Assembly (NCBI GenBank): GCA_009843735.1
Contig: VYCW01000076.1
Coordinates: 1-40,090 of the forward strand
DNA: 40,090 nucleotides
Source: Acidimicrobiaceae bacterium
GTDB lineage: Bacteria > Actinomycetota > Acidimicrobiia > Acidimicrobiales > Aldehydirespiratoraceae
Direction: 5' to 3'
In this document: piece by piece, positions 9,122 through 17,795 of the stretch
Position numbering within the stretch: position 1 is the stretch's first letter
Layout of the letters: each line of letters begins with the position of its first letter
The notes under the pieces: generated by a model
Databases searched by the model: none
What the model saw: only the letters and a program-made list of their open reading frames with translations
What the model was told of the DNA's origin: nothing
Program-made: the position numbers and the translations under genes

Positions 9122-9682
9122 TCACCCGCTGCCGGGCCCGGCCGGTGCGGCCCCGTCGGATCGGGCCGCACGGCGGGTCAGCACCACTGCCCCGACCACT
9201 GCGATGGTCAGGAGGGCCGCCGTGATCTCCACCGCGAAGGCGAACTCGCCGAACAGCACCCGGCCCATCCGCTCGATGTCGGTGGCCTCGCCGTCGAGAG
9301 CCCGCTCGCCGCCGCTTCGCCGGATCCCGCTGAGCACGTCGGCGGTGGTGAGGATCACCGTGCCCAGCACCGCGGCCAGCGCCGCTCCGATTACAGCCGC
9401 CAGCGGTCGCTGCCCGAAGATGGGCTCCACCCGCAACTCCTCGGCCTTGTCGACGCCCAGCAGCATGATCACGAACAGGAAGAGGATCACGATGGCCCCG
9501 GCGTAGACCACCACCTGCACGGCGGCGAGGAAGTGGGCGTCGTTGAGGATGAACAGGAGGGCCACGCCGACCAGGGTCTGGACCAGGAACAGCGCGGCAT
9601 GGACCGGGTTGCGGCTGGCCACCACCCCGATGGCGCCGGCAAGCATCAGGACCGCGGCGACCGCGAACACCGCCTCAGCCAT
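9122..9682 (-). CDS. nuoJ: NADH-quinone oxidoreductase subunit J
   Basis: A 186-aa membrane subunit of complex I with five predicted helices. The recognisable core is NPVHAALFLVQTLVGVALLF and VQVVVYAGAIVILFLFVIMLL, the conserved helix with a pi-bulge in the family. The gene overlaps the end of nuoI by 8 nt (start ATG 9682, nuoI stop at 9675), typical of coupled nuo genes. A GTG three bases upstream (9685) is an equivalent start. The C-terminus ends in an Ala/Gly/Pro-rich cytoplasmic tail. Confidence 0.95.
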   Translation of the reverse strand: MAEAVFAVAAVLMLAGAIGVVASRNPVHAALFLVQTLVGVALLFILNDAHFLAAVQVVVYAGAIVILFLFVIMLLGVDKAEELRVEPIFGQRPLAAVIGAALAAVLGTVILTTADVLSGIRRSGGERALDGEATDIERMGRVLFGEFAFAVEITAALLTIAVVGAVVLTRRAARSDGAAPAGPGSG

Positions 9683-10340
9683 CACCCGGCTCCCCTTCGG
9701 TCTGAACGTCCCCGCCGGCCGGGGATTCCTCCGCGGCGTCTGCCGGCTCCGCGGGTCGGACGCCGTAGCCGAGCTCGCCCGACCAGGCCACCTCCCCGAC
9801 GTAGCGGCTGTCCCCCGACGGCGATGTTGCCCGCATCCATCCCGAGGTGAGGGCGTCGTCGCCCTCTCTCCAGTCCTCCCACGGCATCTGCCGGGGGCGG
9901 CCGTCGTCGTCCACCAGCAGCTCGTCCTTGGTGTAGACGGCGTCGTCGCGGCTGGTGAACGAGAACTCGAACAGCTTCGACTCGGTGATGGCCTGAGTGG
10001 GGCAGGCCTCCACGCACAGATCGCAATGGATGCAGCGCAGGTAGTTGATCTCGTACACGTAGCCGTAGCGCTCGCCCGGCGCGACCGGATCGTCGGGATC
10101 GTTGTCGGCGCCGCGCACGTAGATGCAGTCGGCCGGGCACACGCCCGCGCACAGCTCGCAGCCGATGCACTTCTCCATGCCGTCGTCGTAGCGGTTGAGC
10201 ACGTGGCGACCGTGCAGTCGCTCCGGCTTGGGCCGCTTGACGTCGGAGGGCGAGTCGTCGAAGCCGCCCCGGTAGTCGGTGGTGACCCGGGGCAGGAACA
10301 ACTGGCGCAGGGTGACGGCGAAACCGTGCAGGTAGCCCAT
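9675..10340 (-). CDS. nuoI: NADH-quinone oxidoreductase subunit I (2x[4Fe-4S])
   Basis: A 221-aa peripheral-arm subunit carrying clusters N6a and N6b. The two ferredoxin motifs are C58-C61-C64-C68 (KCIGCELCAGVCP) and C103-C106-C109-C113 (RCIHCDLCVEACP), so all eight ligands are present. ATG 10340 is preceded by a strong purine-rich site (GAGGAGAGGG). The protein is longer than many NuoI proteins because of an acidic tail of roughly 60 residues ending DVQTEGEPGDG. The start lies 1 nt after the nuoH stop. Confidence 0.97.
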   Translation of the reverse strand: MGYLHGFAVTLRQLFLPRVTTDYRGGFDDSPSDVKRPKPERLHGRHVLNRYDDGMEKCIGCELCAGVCPADCIYVRGADNDPDDPVAPGERYGYVYEINYLRCIHCDLCVEACPTQAITESKLFEFSFTSRDDAVYTKDELLVDDDGRPRQMPWEDWREGDDALTSGWMRATSPSGDSRYVGEVAWSGELGYGVRPAEPADAAEESPAGGDVQTEGEPGDG

Positions 10341-10341
10341 G

Positions 10342-11616
10342 TCAGGCCCTCTCCTCGACAGGGTCGGAAGGCTCGTCGGCGCGGGCGGCCTCGCGGTCAC
10401 GGGCACGGCGTCCGCTTCGCACCGCCCGGACCAGCAGAAGGGCCGCTCCGGCGAACACCAGCAGCGAAACGACGGTGACCGCGGCCTCGTTCCAGCCGCG
10501 CTCGCGGCCAACCTCCAAGGCGGTGAGGAACAGGAACCAACCCAGCGCCACCGGTATGAGCGCCTTCCATCCAAGGTCCATGAGCTGGTCGTAGCGGAAC
10601 CGGGGCAGCGTGGCCCGCATCCACACGAAGCAGAACAGCAGCACGAACAGCTTGATGAAGAACCACACCACGCCCCAGGCCCAGGCAAGGCCGAAGCCCC
10701 CGATCTCGCTGACCAGCGCGGGGCCGGAGGGACCGCCCAGGAACAACGTGACGATGATGGCCGACATCGTGATCGTGTTCATGAACTCGGCCAGGAAGAA
10801 CAGCGCGAAGCGGATCGACGAGTACTCGGTGTGGAAGCCGCCCACGAGCTCCTGCTCGGCCTCGACCAGGTCGAACGGCGGGCGGTTGAGCTCCGCGGTC
10901 CCCGCGATGGCGAACACTATGAACGGCACCAGGCCGGTGACGATGATGTTCCAGCGCGGGATTATGCCGAAGTAGCCCTCGGCTGCTTGGGCCACCACCA
11001 TGTCGTGGGTGGACAGGCCCCCGGTGACCAGCACGATGGACGCCACGGCCAGGCCCAGAGCGGCCTCGTAACTCACCATCTGCGCCGAGGCCCGCACCGA
11101 CCCCAGCAGCGGGTACTTCGATCCCGACGACCAGCCGGCCAGCATCACTCCGTAGACGGCCACCGAGCTCATGGCCAGGAACAGCAGGATGCCCACCGGC
11201 GGGTCGGCCACCTGGAGATAGGTGATGCGACCCCACCACTCGACCTCGCCGGCGCGGCTGTTGAAGTCCCCGCCGAGCGGGACGATGGCGAAGGCCAGGA
11301 ACGCGGGTATGAGCGACAGGTAGGGCGCCAGCTTGAACACGAACCGGTCGGACCGGTCCGGAACTAGGTCCTCCTTGAAGAAGAGCTTGATGCCGTCGGC
11401 CATTGTCTGGAGAACGCCGAAGGGACCGGCGATGGTGGGTCCGAAGCGCTGGTGCATCCCTCCCAGGAGCTTGCGCTCGAACCAGATCATCAGCATCACA
11501 GCCACGAGCAGGAAGGCGAAGGCAACCACCACCTTGGCCAGGGTCAGCAGGACCTCTACCAGCCCGATGTCGCCGGCCAGCATGGGATCGGCAGCCAGCA
11601 CGAGGTGGCCGGTCAT
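10342..11616 (-). CDS. nuoH: NADH-quinone oxidoreductase subunit H
   Basis: A 424-aa membrane subunit that forms the quinone-binding chamber with NuoB and NuoD. Family markers are RFGPTIAGPFGVLQTMADG, KYPLLGSVRASAQMVSYE and the acidic loop PPFDLVEAEQELVGGFHTEY. About eight helices are visible. ATG 11616 has GGGTGGAG a few bases upstream; an in-frame GTG at 11637, seven codons earlier and closer to the nuoG stop, is the alternative. The C-terminus has a charged Arg/Glu-rich tail of about 30 residues. Confidence 0.95.
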   Translation of the reverse strand: MTGHLVLAADPMLAGDIGLVEVLLTLAKVVVAFAFLLVAVMLMIWFERKLLGGMHQRFGPTIAGPFGVLQTMADGIKLFFKEDLVPDRSDRFVFKLAPYLSLIPAFLAFAIVPLGGDFNSRAGEVEWWGRITYLQVADPPVGILLFLAMSSVAVYGVMLAGWSSGSKYPLLGSVRASAQMVSYEAALGLAVASIVLVTGGLSTHDMVVAQAAEGYFGIIPRWNIIVTGLVPFIVFAIAGTAELNRPPFDLVEAEQELVGGFHTEYSSIRFALFFLAEFMNTITMSAIIVTLFLGGPSGPALVSEIGGFGLAWAWGVVWFFIKLFVLLFCFVWMRATLPRFRYDQLMDLGWKALIPVALGWFLFLTALEVGRERGWNEAAVTVVSLLVFAGAALLLVRAVRSGRRARDREAARADEPSDPVEERA

Positions 11617-11644
11617 CGGACTCCACCCGCCCGCCACGAGCGCG

Positions 11645-14224
11645 TCATCGGGCCTCCACGCTGACCACGGTGACGTCGGTGGCCGCGGCGATCAGCGCGT
11701 TGGCGGGCGCGCCCGGTGCCATCCAGTCCACCCTCAGCGAGCCGGGAGGTACGCCGGCATCGGTGGTCAGGGTCGCCTCAATATGACCGAAGTCCGAGAC
11801 GACCCGCACTGCCGTGCCTACGTCGATGTCGATGCGGTCTGTGTCCGCCGGGTTGATGCGGGCGGTGGCGGCCGGGGCAAGACCCCGGCTCGAGGGGCAG
11901 TGGCGCAGCATCACGCCGTCGTCGTACATGGTGCGGGTCGCTACCAGCAGGAAGCCCTCCGGGGGTGGGTCCTCATGCTCGTCCTCCCGGCCGGCGGGTC
12001 CTGTCGCAGGCTCCGTCCGGCCGACGGGGCTTCGCCCCATTGTCGGCCGCCCGGACCTGCGCCACCCCCCGGCCTTGCCGGTCGCGCCGGAGGGCGATGC
12101 CAGCAGCACGCCTTCCATTGGGTTCTGGGTCAGGGCATCCTCTGTGATCGGGGCATGTGCTTGGGATATCTGGGCTAGTTCGGCTCTGATGGCTTGGGGG
12201 GAGTCGAGGTTGCTGGTCGAGCCGGGCTCCAGCCGCTCACACAGGTCCGCCGCGATCATCCAGTCGGCGCGCGCCGTTCCCGGCGGCGTCACCTTGCGGC
12301 TCATGACGCTGACCCGGCCCTCGACGTTGGTGAACGTGCCGTCGCACTCGGTGGGGCCCGCGGCGGCCAGAACGACGCGGGCCGCGAGGGAAGCCGAGTC
12401 GTTGACGAACAGATCGACGGCCAGGACACAGGCGGCACCTCGAAGGCCCCGGTAGGCCAGGTCGCGGTCGACGAAATCGTTGAGCGGATCGGCGCCCAGC
12501 AGCACGAGCACGTCGATGTCTCCGCGTGCGGCTGCCCTGAGGACGCTGGTCGCGTCCAGTCCCAACGAATCAGGCAGCCGGGGCCAGGACCCGGCCAGCA
12601 GCGCGCCGTCGCCGGCATCCTCGAGCTGCATCCGGCCCGGAACCAGTCCCGGAGCCAACCCCGCTTCGAGCGCCCCCATCAGGTTGCCTCTGCGCAGCGC
12701 AGGCAGGAAGCGCGCCGACGGAAGCCTCGACAGCTCCCCGGCCGCGGCGTCGCCGATGTCGGCCGGCTCGGCCAGCGACATGCGGCCCAGCACCACGACC
12801 ACCCCGTCGCCGGCCTCCCGCAGGCTCCGGGCCGCCGCTTCGATCTCGGAGCCGTCCCCCGACGTACCGGGCGCGGTGGCCGCATCCACCAGTGCAGCCA
12901 CCAGCCGGGCGGTCGTGCCCGGGCTAGGACGCAGGGAGTGCGCGGCCAGATGCGACAGGCCGGTGGCGTGCGGAGTGACCTCGATCAGCTTCACGCCGTC
13001 GTTGACGATGGCGTGGCGCAGCCGCAGGTACAGCGTCGGCAGCTCCTCCTTGGGATCGGGGCCGACCAGCAGGACCGTGCCCCCGGGGCGGCAGGCATCA
13101 TCGATCGTGGCCCTCGGCAGGCCGAGAACGAGATCGGGGTCCAGACCGTCGCCGAGCTGGGAGTCGACGTTGTCGGTACCGACCACGCCCTTGGCCAGCT
13201 TGGCCCACATGTACTGCGCCTCGTTGGTCATCCTGGCCCCACCCAGCACCGCGACCCGCTCGGGCGAGGTGGCCCCCAGAGCGTCGGCCACCGCCTCGAG
13301 AGCCTCCCCCCATCCGGCCTGGCGGAACTCGCGGTTGTCGCCGTCCACCGCGTCCCTGAGCATCGGGGCTGATAGCCGCTCGGGGCTGTTGAGAGCCTCG
13401 AATCCGAATCTCTCCTTGTCCGACAGCCAGCCCCAGTTGACGGCATCGGCGTCGGCTCCCAGCACCCGCAGGACCCGGTTGCGGGACGCCTGAACCGCCA
13501 CCCGCGACCCCAAGCTGTCCACCCAGGCAGTGGACAGCGTCTCGGTCAGGTCCCAGGGACGGGCCTTGAAGCGGTAGGGCGCCGCGGTGAGCGCGCCCAC
13601 CGGGCATATCTGAACGGTGTTGCCCGAGAAGTACGACGCGAAGGGCTCGTCGGTGAATGTGTTGACCTCGGTGTGGTTGCCGCGGCCCATGAAGTGGATC
13701 AGGGCGTCACCGGCCACCTCGTCGGCGAACCGGGTGCAGCGGTCGCACAGGATGCAGCGCTCCCGGTCGAGGAAGACGGTCTCGCTGATGGCGATGGGCT
13801 TCGGGAAGTGGCGCTTCTCCTCCACAAAACGGGTCTCGCCCGGGCCGTAGGCCATGGTCTGGTCCTGCAGCGGGCACTCGCCGCCCTTGTCGCAGACGGG
13901 GCAGTCGAGCGGGTGGTTGATGAGCAGGAACTCCAGCACGCCGTCCTGGGCCTTCTTGGAGGCATCGGAGTCGGTGGACACCTTCATGCCCTCGCTCACC
14001 GGCACCATGCACGACGGCTGCAGCCCGAAGCCGCGCCCGGTGTCCACCTCCACCAGGCACATGCGGCACATGCCCACCGGACTCATGCGGGGGTGGTAGC
14101 AGAACCTCGGTATGTAGGTGCCGCTGCGCTCGCAGGCCGCGATCAGCATCTCGCCGGGGCGCGCCTCTACCGCGACGCCGTCCACCGTGATCTCCACAGT
14201 CGTTTCGGACTCTGTCGCGGTCAC
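11645..14224 (-). CDS. nuoG: NADH-quinone oxidoreductase subunit G
   Basis: An 859-aa iron-sulfur subunit of the NADH-oxidising arm. The [2Fe-2S] ligands are C42, C53, C56 and C72; the His-Cys cluster ligands are H104, C108, C111 and C117; the [4Fe-4S] ligands are C157, C160, C163 and C207. The rest is a molybdopterin-oxidoreductase-like domain without an obvious active site, as usual in NuoG. Around residues 705-752 a low-complexity Gly/Arg/Pro-rich stretch (encoded near 11970-12110) interrupts this domain and contains an imperfect DNA hairpin. The GTG start overlaps the nuoF stop (GTGA). The frame is open far upstream across nuoF, but that part is antisense-free shadow of nuoF in another frame. 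Confidence 0.95.
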   Translation of the reverse strand: MTATESETTVEITVDGVAVEARPGEMLIAACERSGTYIPRFCYHPRMSPVGMCRMCLVEVDTGRGFGLQPSCMVPVSEGMKVSTDSDASKKAQDGVLEFLLINHPLDCPVCDKGGECPLQDQTMAYGPGETRFVEEKRHFPKPIAISETVFLDRERCILCDRCTRFADEVAGDALIHFMGRGNHTEVNTFTDEPFASYFSGNTVQICPVGALTAAPYRFKARPWDLTETLSTAWVDSLGSRVAVQASRNRVLRVLGADADAVNWGWLSDKERFGFEALNSPERLSAPMLRDAVDGDNREFRQAGWGEALEAVADALGATSPERVAVLGGARMTNEAQYMWAKLAKGVVGTDNVDSQLGDGLDPDLVLGLPRATIDDACRPGGTVLLVGPDPKEELPTLYLRLRHAIVNDGVKLIEVTPHATGLSHLAAHSLRPSPGTTARLVAALVDAATAPGTSGDGSEIEAAARSLREAGDGVVVVLGRMSLAEPADIGDAAAGELSRLPSARFLPALRRGNLMGALEAGLAPGLVPGRMQLEDAGDGALLAGSWPRLPDSLGLDATSVLRAAARGDIDVLVLLGADPLNDFVDRDLAYRGLRGAACVLAVDLFVNDSASLAARVVLAAAGPTECDGTFTNVEGRVSVMSRKVTPPGTARADWMIAADLCERLEPGSTSNLDSPQAIRAELAQISQAHAPITEDALTQNPMEGVLLASPSGATGKAGGWRRSGRPTMGRSPVGRTEPATGPAGREDEHEDPPPEGFLLVATRTMYDDGVMLRHCPSSRGLAPAATARINPADTDRIDIDVGTAVRVVSDFGHIEATLTTDAGVPPGSLRVDWMAPGAPANALIAAATDVTVVSVEAR
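12015..12056. repeat. Imperfect palindrome inside nuoG
   Basis: Three nested stems: GTCCGG/CCGGAC at the base (12015-12020 with 12051-12056), CCGAC/GTCGG (12021-12025 with 12042-12046) and GGGGC/GCCCC around a TTC loop (12026-12038). It lies in the part of nuoG that encodes a low-complexity insertion. It may be a relic of an inserted palindromic element. Confidence 0.6.
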
Positions 14225-15678
14225 GACGCGGCTCCTACGGGGACCACTTCGATCGGGATGGGGTCGCGGCGGGTGATCTTGGCCTCGTACTCGTGGCGGA
14301 AGCGGCGGATGGTCGACACCACCGGCGCCACTGCCGACGGCCCGAGCGGGCAGATCGTGGTCTGGCGGGGCGGGAACGGCACCGCCTCCGCACCGTCGTC
14401 GGCGGCGACCGGGTAGGGGCCGGGGCTGATGTTGTCGCCGATGTCGAGCAGCAGGTCGATGTCGGACGGGCGCCCCTCCCCGTCGAGGATGCGCCGCAGG
14501 ATCTGCTCCAGCCAGGTCGTTCCCTCCCGGCACGGAGTGCACTTGCCGCACGACTCGCGGGCGAAGAACTTCACGACCCGCCACGCCGCCCTCACCGCGT
14601 CGGTGGTGTCGTCCATGATCACGATGGCGCCCGATCCCAGCATCGACCCGGCCGCCCCGACTGGGCGGGCCTCCAGCGGCAGGTCCAGGTGGTCCTCGAA
14701 GAACCAGGGAGCCGAGCCCCCGCCGGGGATGAACATCTTCAGCTCGTTGCCGTCGCGGATGCCGCGGCAGAAGTTGTCGCCGTAGATCAACTCCCGGAAG
14801 GTGGTCACCCCGTGCTCGACCTCGTACACCCCGGGGCGGCGGAGGTGGCCCGACACCGCGAACATCCGCGTCCCCGGCGACGACTCCGAGCCGTGTCCCT
14901 TGTAGGCCTCGGAGCCGTTGACCATGAGCCACGGCAGGTTGGCGAGCGTCTCGACGTTGTTGACGATGGTCGGCTGCCCGTACAGGCCTACTGCGGCCGG
15001 AAAGTAGGGCGGCTTGAGGCGGGGCATGCCCCTGCGGCCCTCGAGGCTCTCGATCAGCGCGGTCTCCTCGCCCACGATGTAGGCGCCCGCGCCCCACGCC
15101 ATCACGATGTCCACCGAGAAGTCGCTGCCGCAGACCTGCCGGCCTACGTAGCCGGCCTCGTAGGCGTCGTTGAGGGCGGCCGCGATGCGCTCCTGGGCCA
15201 GGGCCATCTCGCCCCTTACGTACAGGAAGCACTGCTGCAGCCCCAGCGCGTAGCAGGCGATGAGGCACCCCTCTATGAGTTGGTGGGGGTCGCGCTCCAT
15301 GAGCAGGCGGTCCTTGTAGGTACCGGGCTCGCTCTCGTCACCGTTGACCACCAGGTAGTACGGGTGCTTGCCCGGCGGCAGGAAGCCCCACTTGACACCA
15401 GCAGGAAAGCCGGCGCCTCCCCTGCCCAGCAGGGTCGCGGCCCGCACCTCGTCGTGCACCGCGGCCGGCGTCATCTCCAGTGCGGCCCTCAGCCCCTCGT
15501 AGCCGCCGGTGGCAACCGAGCGCTTCAGGGTGAAGGAGTCCTCGTGGACGAACCGGCTCGTGATGAGCTTCGGCCCGTCGTTGAGCACGTAGCCCGGCGC
15601 GTGCTGGAGATAGCCGTCACCGACCGACCGGTCCGGCAGGGGCGCGGGATAGCCGCCGGTCGCGGATGGCGTGCCCAT
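14221..15678 (-). CDS. nuoF: NADH-quinone oxidoreductase subunit F (NADH- and FMN-binding)
   Basis: A 485-aa subunit where NADH reduces FMN. FMN/NADH-site motifs are GRGGAGFPAG (about residues 85-94) and YIVGEETALIESLEG. The N3 [4Fe-4S] ligands are C377, C380, C383 (ESCGKCTPC) and C443 (TICPLGPSA). Between the last helix residues DIGDNI and C443 there are about 20 extra residues rich in Pro and Ala (418-439) that NuoF proteins I know lack. The ATG overlaps the nuoE stop (TGATG) and its stop overlaps the nuoG start, so E-F-G are tightly coupled. Confidence 0.96.
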   Translation of the reverse strand: MGTPSATGGYPAPLPDRSVGDGYLQHAPGYVLNDGPKLITSRFVHEDSFTLKRSVATGGYEGLRAALEMTPAAVHDEVRAATLLGRGGAGFPAGVKWGFLPPGKHPYYLVVNGDESEPGTYKDRLLMERDPHQLIEGCLIACYALGLQQCFLYVRGEMALAQERIAAALNDAYEAGYVGRQVCGSDFSVDIVMAWGAGAYIVGEETALIESLEGRRGMPRLKPPYFPAAVGLYGQPTIVNNVETLANLPWLMVNGSEAYKGHGSESSPGTRMFAVSGHLRRPGVYEVEHGVTTFRELIYGDNFCRGIRDGNELKMFIPGGGSAPWFFEDHLDLPLEARPVGAAGSMLGSGAIVIMDDTTDAVRAAWRVVKFFARESCGKCTPCREGTTWLEQILRRILDGEGRPSDIDLLLDIGDNISPGPYPVAADDGAEAVPFPPRQTTICPLGPSAVAPVVSTIRRFRHEYEAKITRRDPIPIEVVPVGAAS

Positions 15679-16292
15679 CAGCCGCTCGCTCCGGCTTCGT
15701 TGCGGGCCAGCCAGACGGGGGCCTCGCGGGCCTGCTCGGGCGGGACCACCCCGGCCAGGCGCTCGGCCGGTATCGACTGCCGCACCTGGGCCAGGACACC
15801 GTGGCCGGCGATGCCGGTCCGGCCGGCGCGCAGGTCCTCGACCAGGCCGTCGAAGTCAGCTGGGGTCACACGGCCGCGATAGCGGTAGTTGACCTGCAGG
15901 CACGGGGCCTCGGTGCAGGCCGCGATGCACTCCGCCTCCTCGACTGTGAACATGCCGTCGTCGGTGGTGCCGCCCACCTCCACGTCCAGCGACTCGCAGG
16001 CGTGCTCCAGCAGCTCCTCGCCGCCCCACAGCAGGCACGAAATGTTGGTGCAGACGTTCACGAGGTAGGTGCCCACCGGCTCGAAGCGGAACATCTCGTA
16101 GAAGCCGGCTGTTCCCTTCACCTCGGCCGGGGTGGCCCCCACCAGTTCTCCGACACGGCGCATGGCCTCGTCGGTGAGGTACCCGTCCTGAGCCTGGGCG
16201 AGGTGCAGGAGCGGTATGAGAGCCGATCGGGGCCGGGGGAACCAGCCGATGATCTCGCCGGCCAGCGCCTCGTTGGCAGGACTGAGCGTCAC
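15678..16292 (-). CDS. nuoE: NADH-quinone oxidoreductase subunit E ([2Fe-2S])
   Basis: A 204-aa thioredoxin-fold subunit holding cluster N1a. Ligands are C81 and C86 (CTNISC, Cx4C) and C122 and C126 (CIAAC, Cx3C), all present. GTG 16292 follows GAGGCGAG with good spacing. The open frame continues upstream to 16430 but that part translates the repeat-rich nuoD-nuoE spacer. Unusually for this operon, it is separated from nuoD by 195 nt instead of overlapping; the gap contains duplicated segments. A tail of about 40 residues follows the core. Confidence 0.95.
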   Translation of the reverse strand: MTLSPANEALAGEIIGWFPRPRSALIPLLHLAQAQDGYLTDEAMRRVGELVGATPAEVKGTAGFYEMFRFEPVGTYLVNVCTNISCLLWGGEELLEHACESLDVEVGGTTDDGMFTVEEAECIAACTEAPCLQVNYRYRGRVTPADFDGLVEDLRAGRTGIAGHGVLAQVRQSIPAERLAGVVPPEQAREAPVWLARNEAGASG

Positions 16293-16304
16293 CGGCTCGC
16301 CTCG

Positions 16305-16388
16305 GGCATGGACAGGCGGCGGACGCCGGTGCCGGGACGAATGGGCCTCACCGATCGACCTCCGGCATGGACAGGCGGCGGACGCCGG
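16305..16388. repeat. 25-nt direct repeat upstream of nuoE
   Basis: Two identical 25-nt copies, 16305-16329 and 16364-16388, 59 nt apart. Each starts GGCATGGACAGG and ends GACGCCGG. The first copy lies just upstream of the nuoE ribosome site. Confidence 0.85.
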
Positions 16389-16502
16389 CGCTCGACTTGC
16401 GAGCGAGTAGGGCGAAGCCCGTGCGAGCAAGCGAGTGCCAGTGGCCGGTGCCGGGACGAAGGACGCCGGTGCCGGGACGAACGGGCCTCACCGGTCGACC
16501 TC
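16321..16502. repeat. 42-nt duplication that includes the nuoD stop codon
   Basis: 16461-16502 (nuoD tail, stop and 3' flank) is repeated at 16321-16362 with only two substitutions, offset 140 nt. The repeated unit includes the nuoD stop (TGA at 16488-16490). A shorter 17-nt word starting GCCGGTGCCGGG occurs three times, at 16325, 16444 and 16465. Together with the 25-nt repeat this shows serial duplication of the nuoD/nuoE junction. Confidence 0.88.
16389..16442. repeat. Segment inserted between the duplicated nuoD/nuoE junction copies; possible diverged repeat copy
   Basis: This piece lies between the two 42-nt copies and is not itself duplicated. It has a small GGGC-GAA-GCCC hairpin and near-repeats TGCGAGCGAG and TGCGAGCAAG. 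The stretch GCCCGTGCGAGCAAGCGA (from about 16418) resembles the right half of the dispersed repeat found elsewhere in the window (GCCCGTGAGCAAAGCGA at 29688), so it may be a decayed copy. Confidence 0.35.
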
Positions 16503-17795
16503 GCCCATGATCGGGTCGACCGAGGAGATGATGGCCACACCGTCGGCGATCAGGCCGTTCTGCATCAGGTGCGGAAGGGTCTGGAGGTTGATGAAGCTCG
16601 GGGCCCGCACATGCACCCGGTACGGCACCGAGGTGCCGTCGCTCACTAGGTAGACGCCCAGCTCGCCGCGGGGTGACTCGACCGCGGCGTAGGCCTCGCC
16701 GGGCGGCACCTTGAACCCCTCGGTGAAGATCTTGAAATGGTGTATCAGCGCCTCCATCGAGGCGTCGATGCGCGACCGCGGCGGCGGGGTCACCTTCTTG
16801 TCCTGGACCCGGTAGTCGCCCGAGGGCATGGCCTCGATGATCTGAGCGACGATGCGCAGCGACTCCCGGATCTCGTTTAGCCGTATGGCGTAGCGGTCGT
16901 AGCAGTCGCCGTGAGTGCCCACGATGACGTCGAAATCGACCTGGTCGTAGAACAGGTAGGGCTCGTCGCGCCGCAGGTCCCAGGCCATTCCCGCGCCCCG
17001 CAGGATCGGTCCGGTGGCCCCCAGCGCGAGGGCCTCGGCCACACTGATCACGCCAACCCCCTGGAGCCGCTCGCGCCAGATGGGCTGCCCGGTGAGCAGG
17101 GTGTCGTACTCCTCGAGGCGGGGCTCGATCAACTCGATCAGCCGGGCCACGTCGGTGCGCCAGTCCGCGGGCAGGTCGGCGGCCACCCCGCCGGGCCGGA
17201 TGTAGTTGTGGTTCATCCGCAGGCCGGTGACCTTCTCGAAGAAGCGCAGCACCTCCTCGCGCTCGCGCCACCCGTAGATCATCATCGACACCGCGCCCAG
17301 GTCCATGCCGTTGGTGGCCATGAACAGCAGGTGCGAGCTGACCCGGTTGAGTTCGCACATCAGCATGCGGATCCACGTGGCCCGCTCGGGCACCTCGATG
17401 CCCAGCAGCCGCTCCGTGGCCAGCGAGAAGGCCAGCTCGTTGAACAGCGGCGAGGCGTAGTCCATGCGGGTCACGTTGGTGCCGCCCTGCAGGTACGTGA
17501 GATTCTCACCGGTCTTCTCCATGCCGGTGTGGAGGTAGCCGATGACCGGCTTGGAGCGCAGCACGGTCTCGCCGGAGAGCTCCAGCATCAGCCGCAGCAC
17601 GCCGTGGGTCGACGGGTGGGACGGACCCATGTTGAGGAGCACCAGCTCGTCGTCGCCGGGGTCGTCGGGGTCGCCGCCGATCTCCGCGGCCTCGGCCTCC
17701 GACATGCGCAGCACCGCGGAGGGCTCTCTCCGGCTGACCCGGTCAGCGCCTGAAGGGGCGACGCCAGTCGTGCTCATCGCGGTCTGAAGCGTCAT
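16488..17795 (-). CDS. nuoD: NADH-quinone oxidoreductase subunit D
   Basis: A 435-aa subunit of the quinone-binding module, related to hydrogenase large subunits but lacking the metal-binding cysteines, as expected. Markers are LNMGPSHPSTHGVLRL, GYLHTGMEKTGEN, RGAGMAWDLRRDEPY and the C-terminal DPIMGEVDR. The quinone-site His lies in the first motif. The ATG overlaps the nuoC stop (ATGA). An in-frame ATG at 17777 is an alternative. About 50 residues before the core form an N-terminal extension. The stop codon lies inside a 42-nt duplicated segment. Confidence 0.96.
   Translation of the reverse strand: MTLQTAMSTTGVAPSGADRVSRREPSAVLRMSEAEAAEIGGDPDDPGDDELVLLNMGPSHPSTHGVLRLMLELSGETVLRSKPVIGYLHTGMEKTGENLTYLQGGTNVTRMDYASPLFNELAFSLATERLLGIEVPERATWIRMLMCELNRVSSHLLFMATNGMDLGAVSMMIYGWREREEVLRFFEKVTGLRMNHNYIRPGGVAADLPADWRTDVARLIELIEPRLEEYDTLLTGQPIWRERLQGVGVISVAEALALGATGPILRGAGMAWDLRRDEPYLFYDQVDFDVIVGTHGDCYDRYAIRLNEIRESLRIVAQIIEAMPSGDYRVQDKKVTPPPRSRIDASMEALIHHFKIFTEGFKVPPGEAYAAVESPRGELGVYLVSDGTSVPYRVHVRAPSFINLQTLPHLMQNGLIADGVAIISSVDPIMGEVDR

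Noticed and set aside
12015-12056. Hairpin in nuoG as a Rho-independent terminator
   Set aside because: It lies inside an intact coding region, has no following T-run on either strand and would cut a conserved subunit.
11645-15268. A 1207-codon minus-strand frame suggesting a giant NuoG fusion
   Set aside because: The part upstream of 14224 is an out-of-frame reading of nuoF; NuoG itself starts at GTG 14224 with the usual N-terminus.
16305-16502. CRISPR-like array
   Set aside because: The repeats differ in length and spacing, spacers are not of uniform size, and the units contain coding-gene ends; they are duplications of a gene junction.
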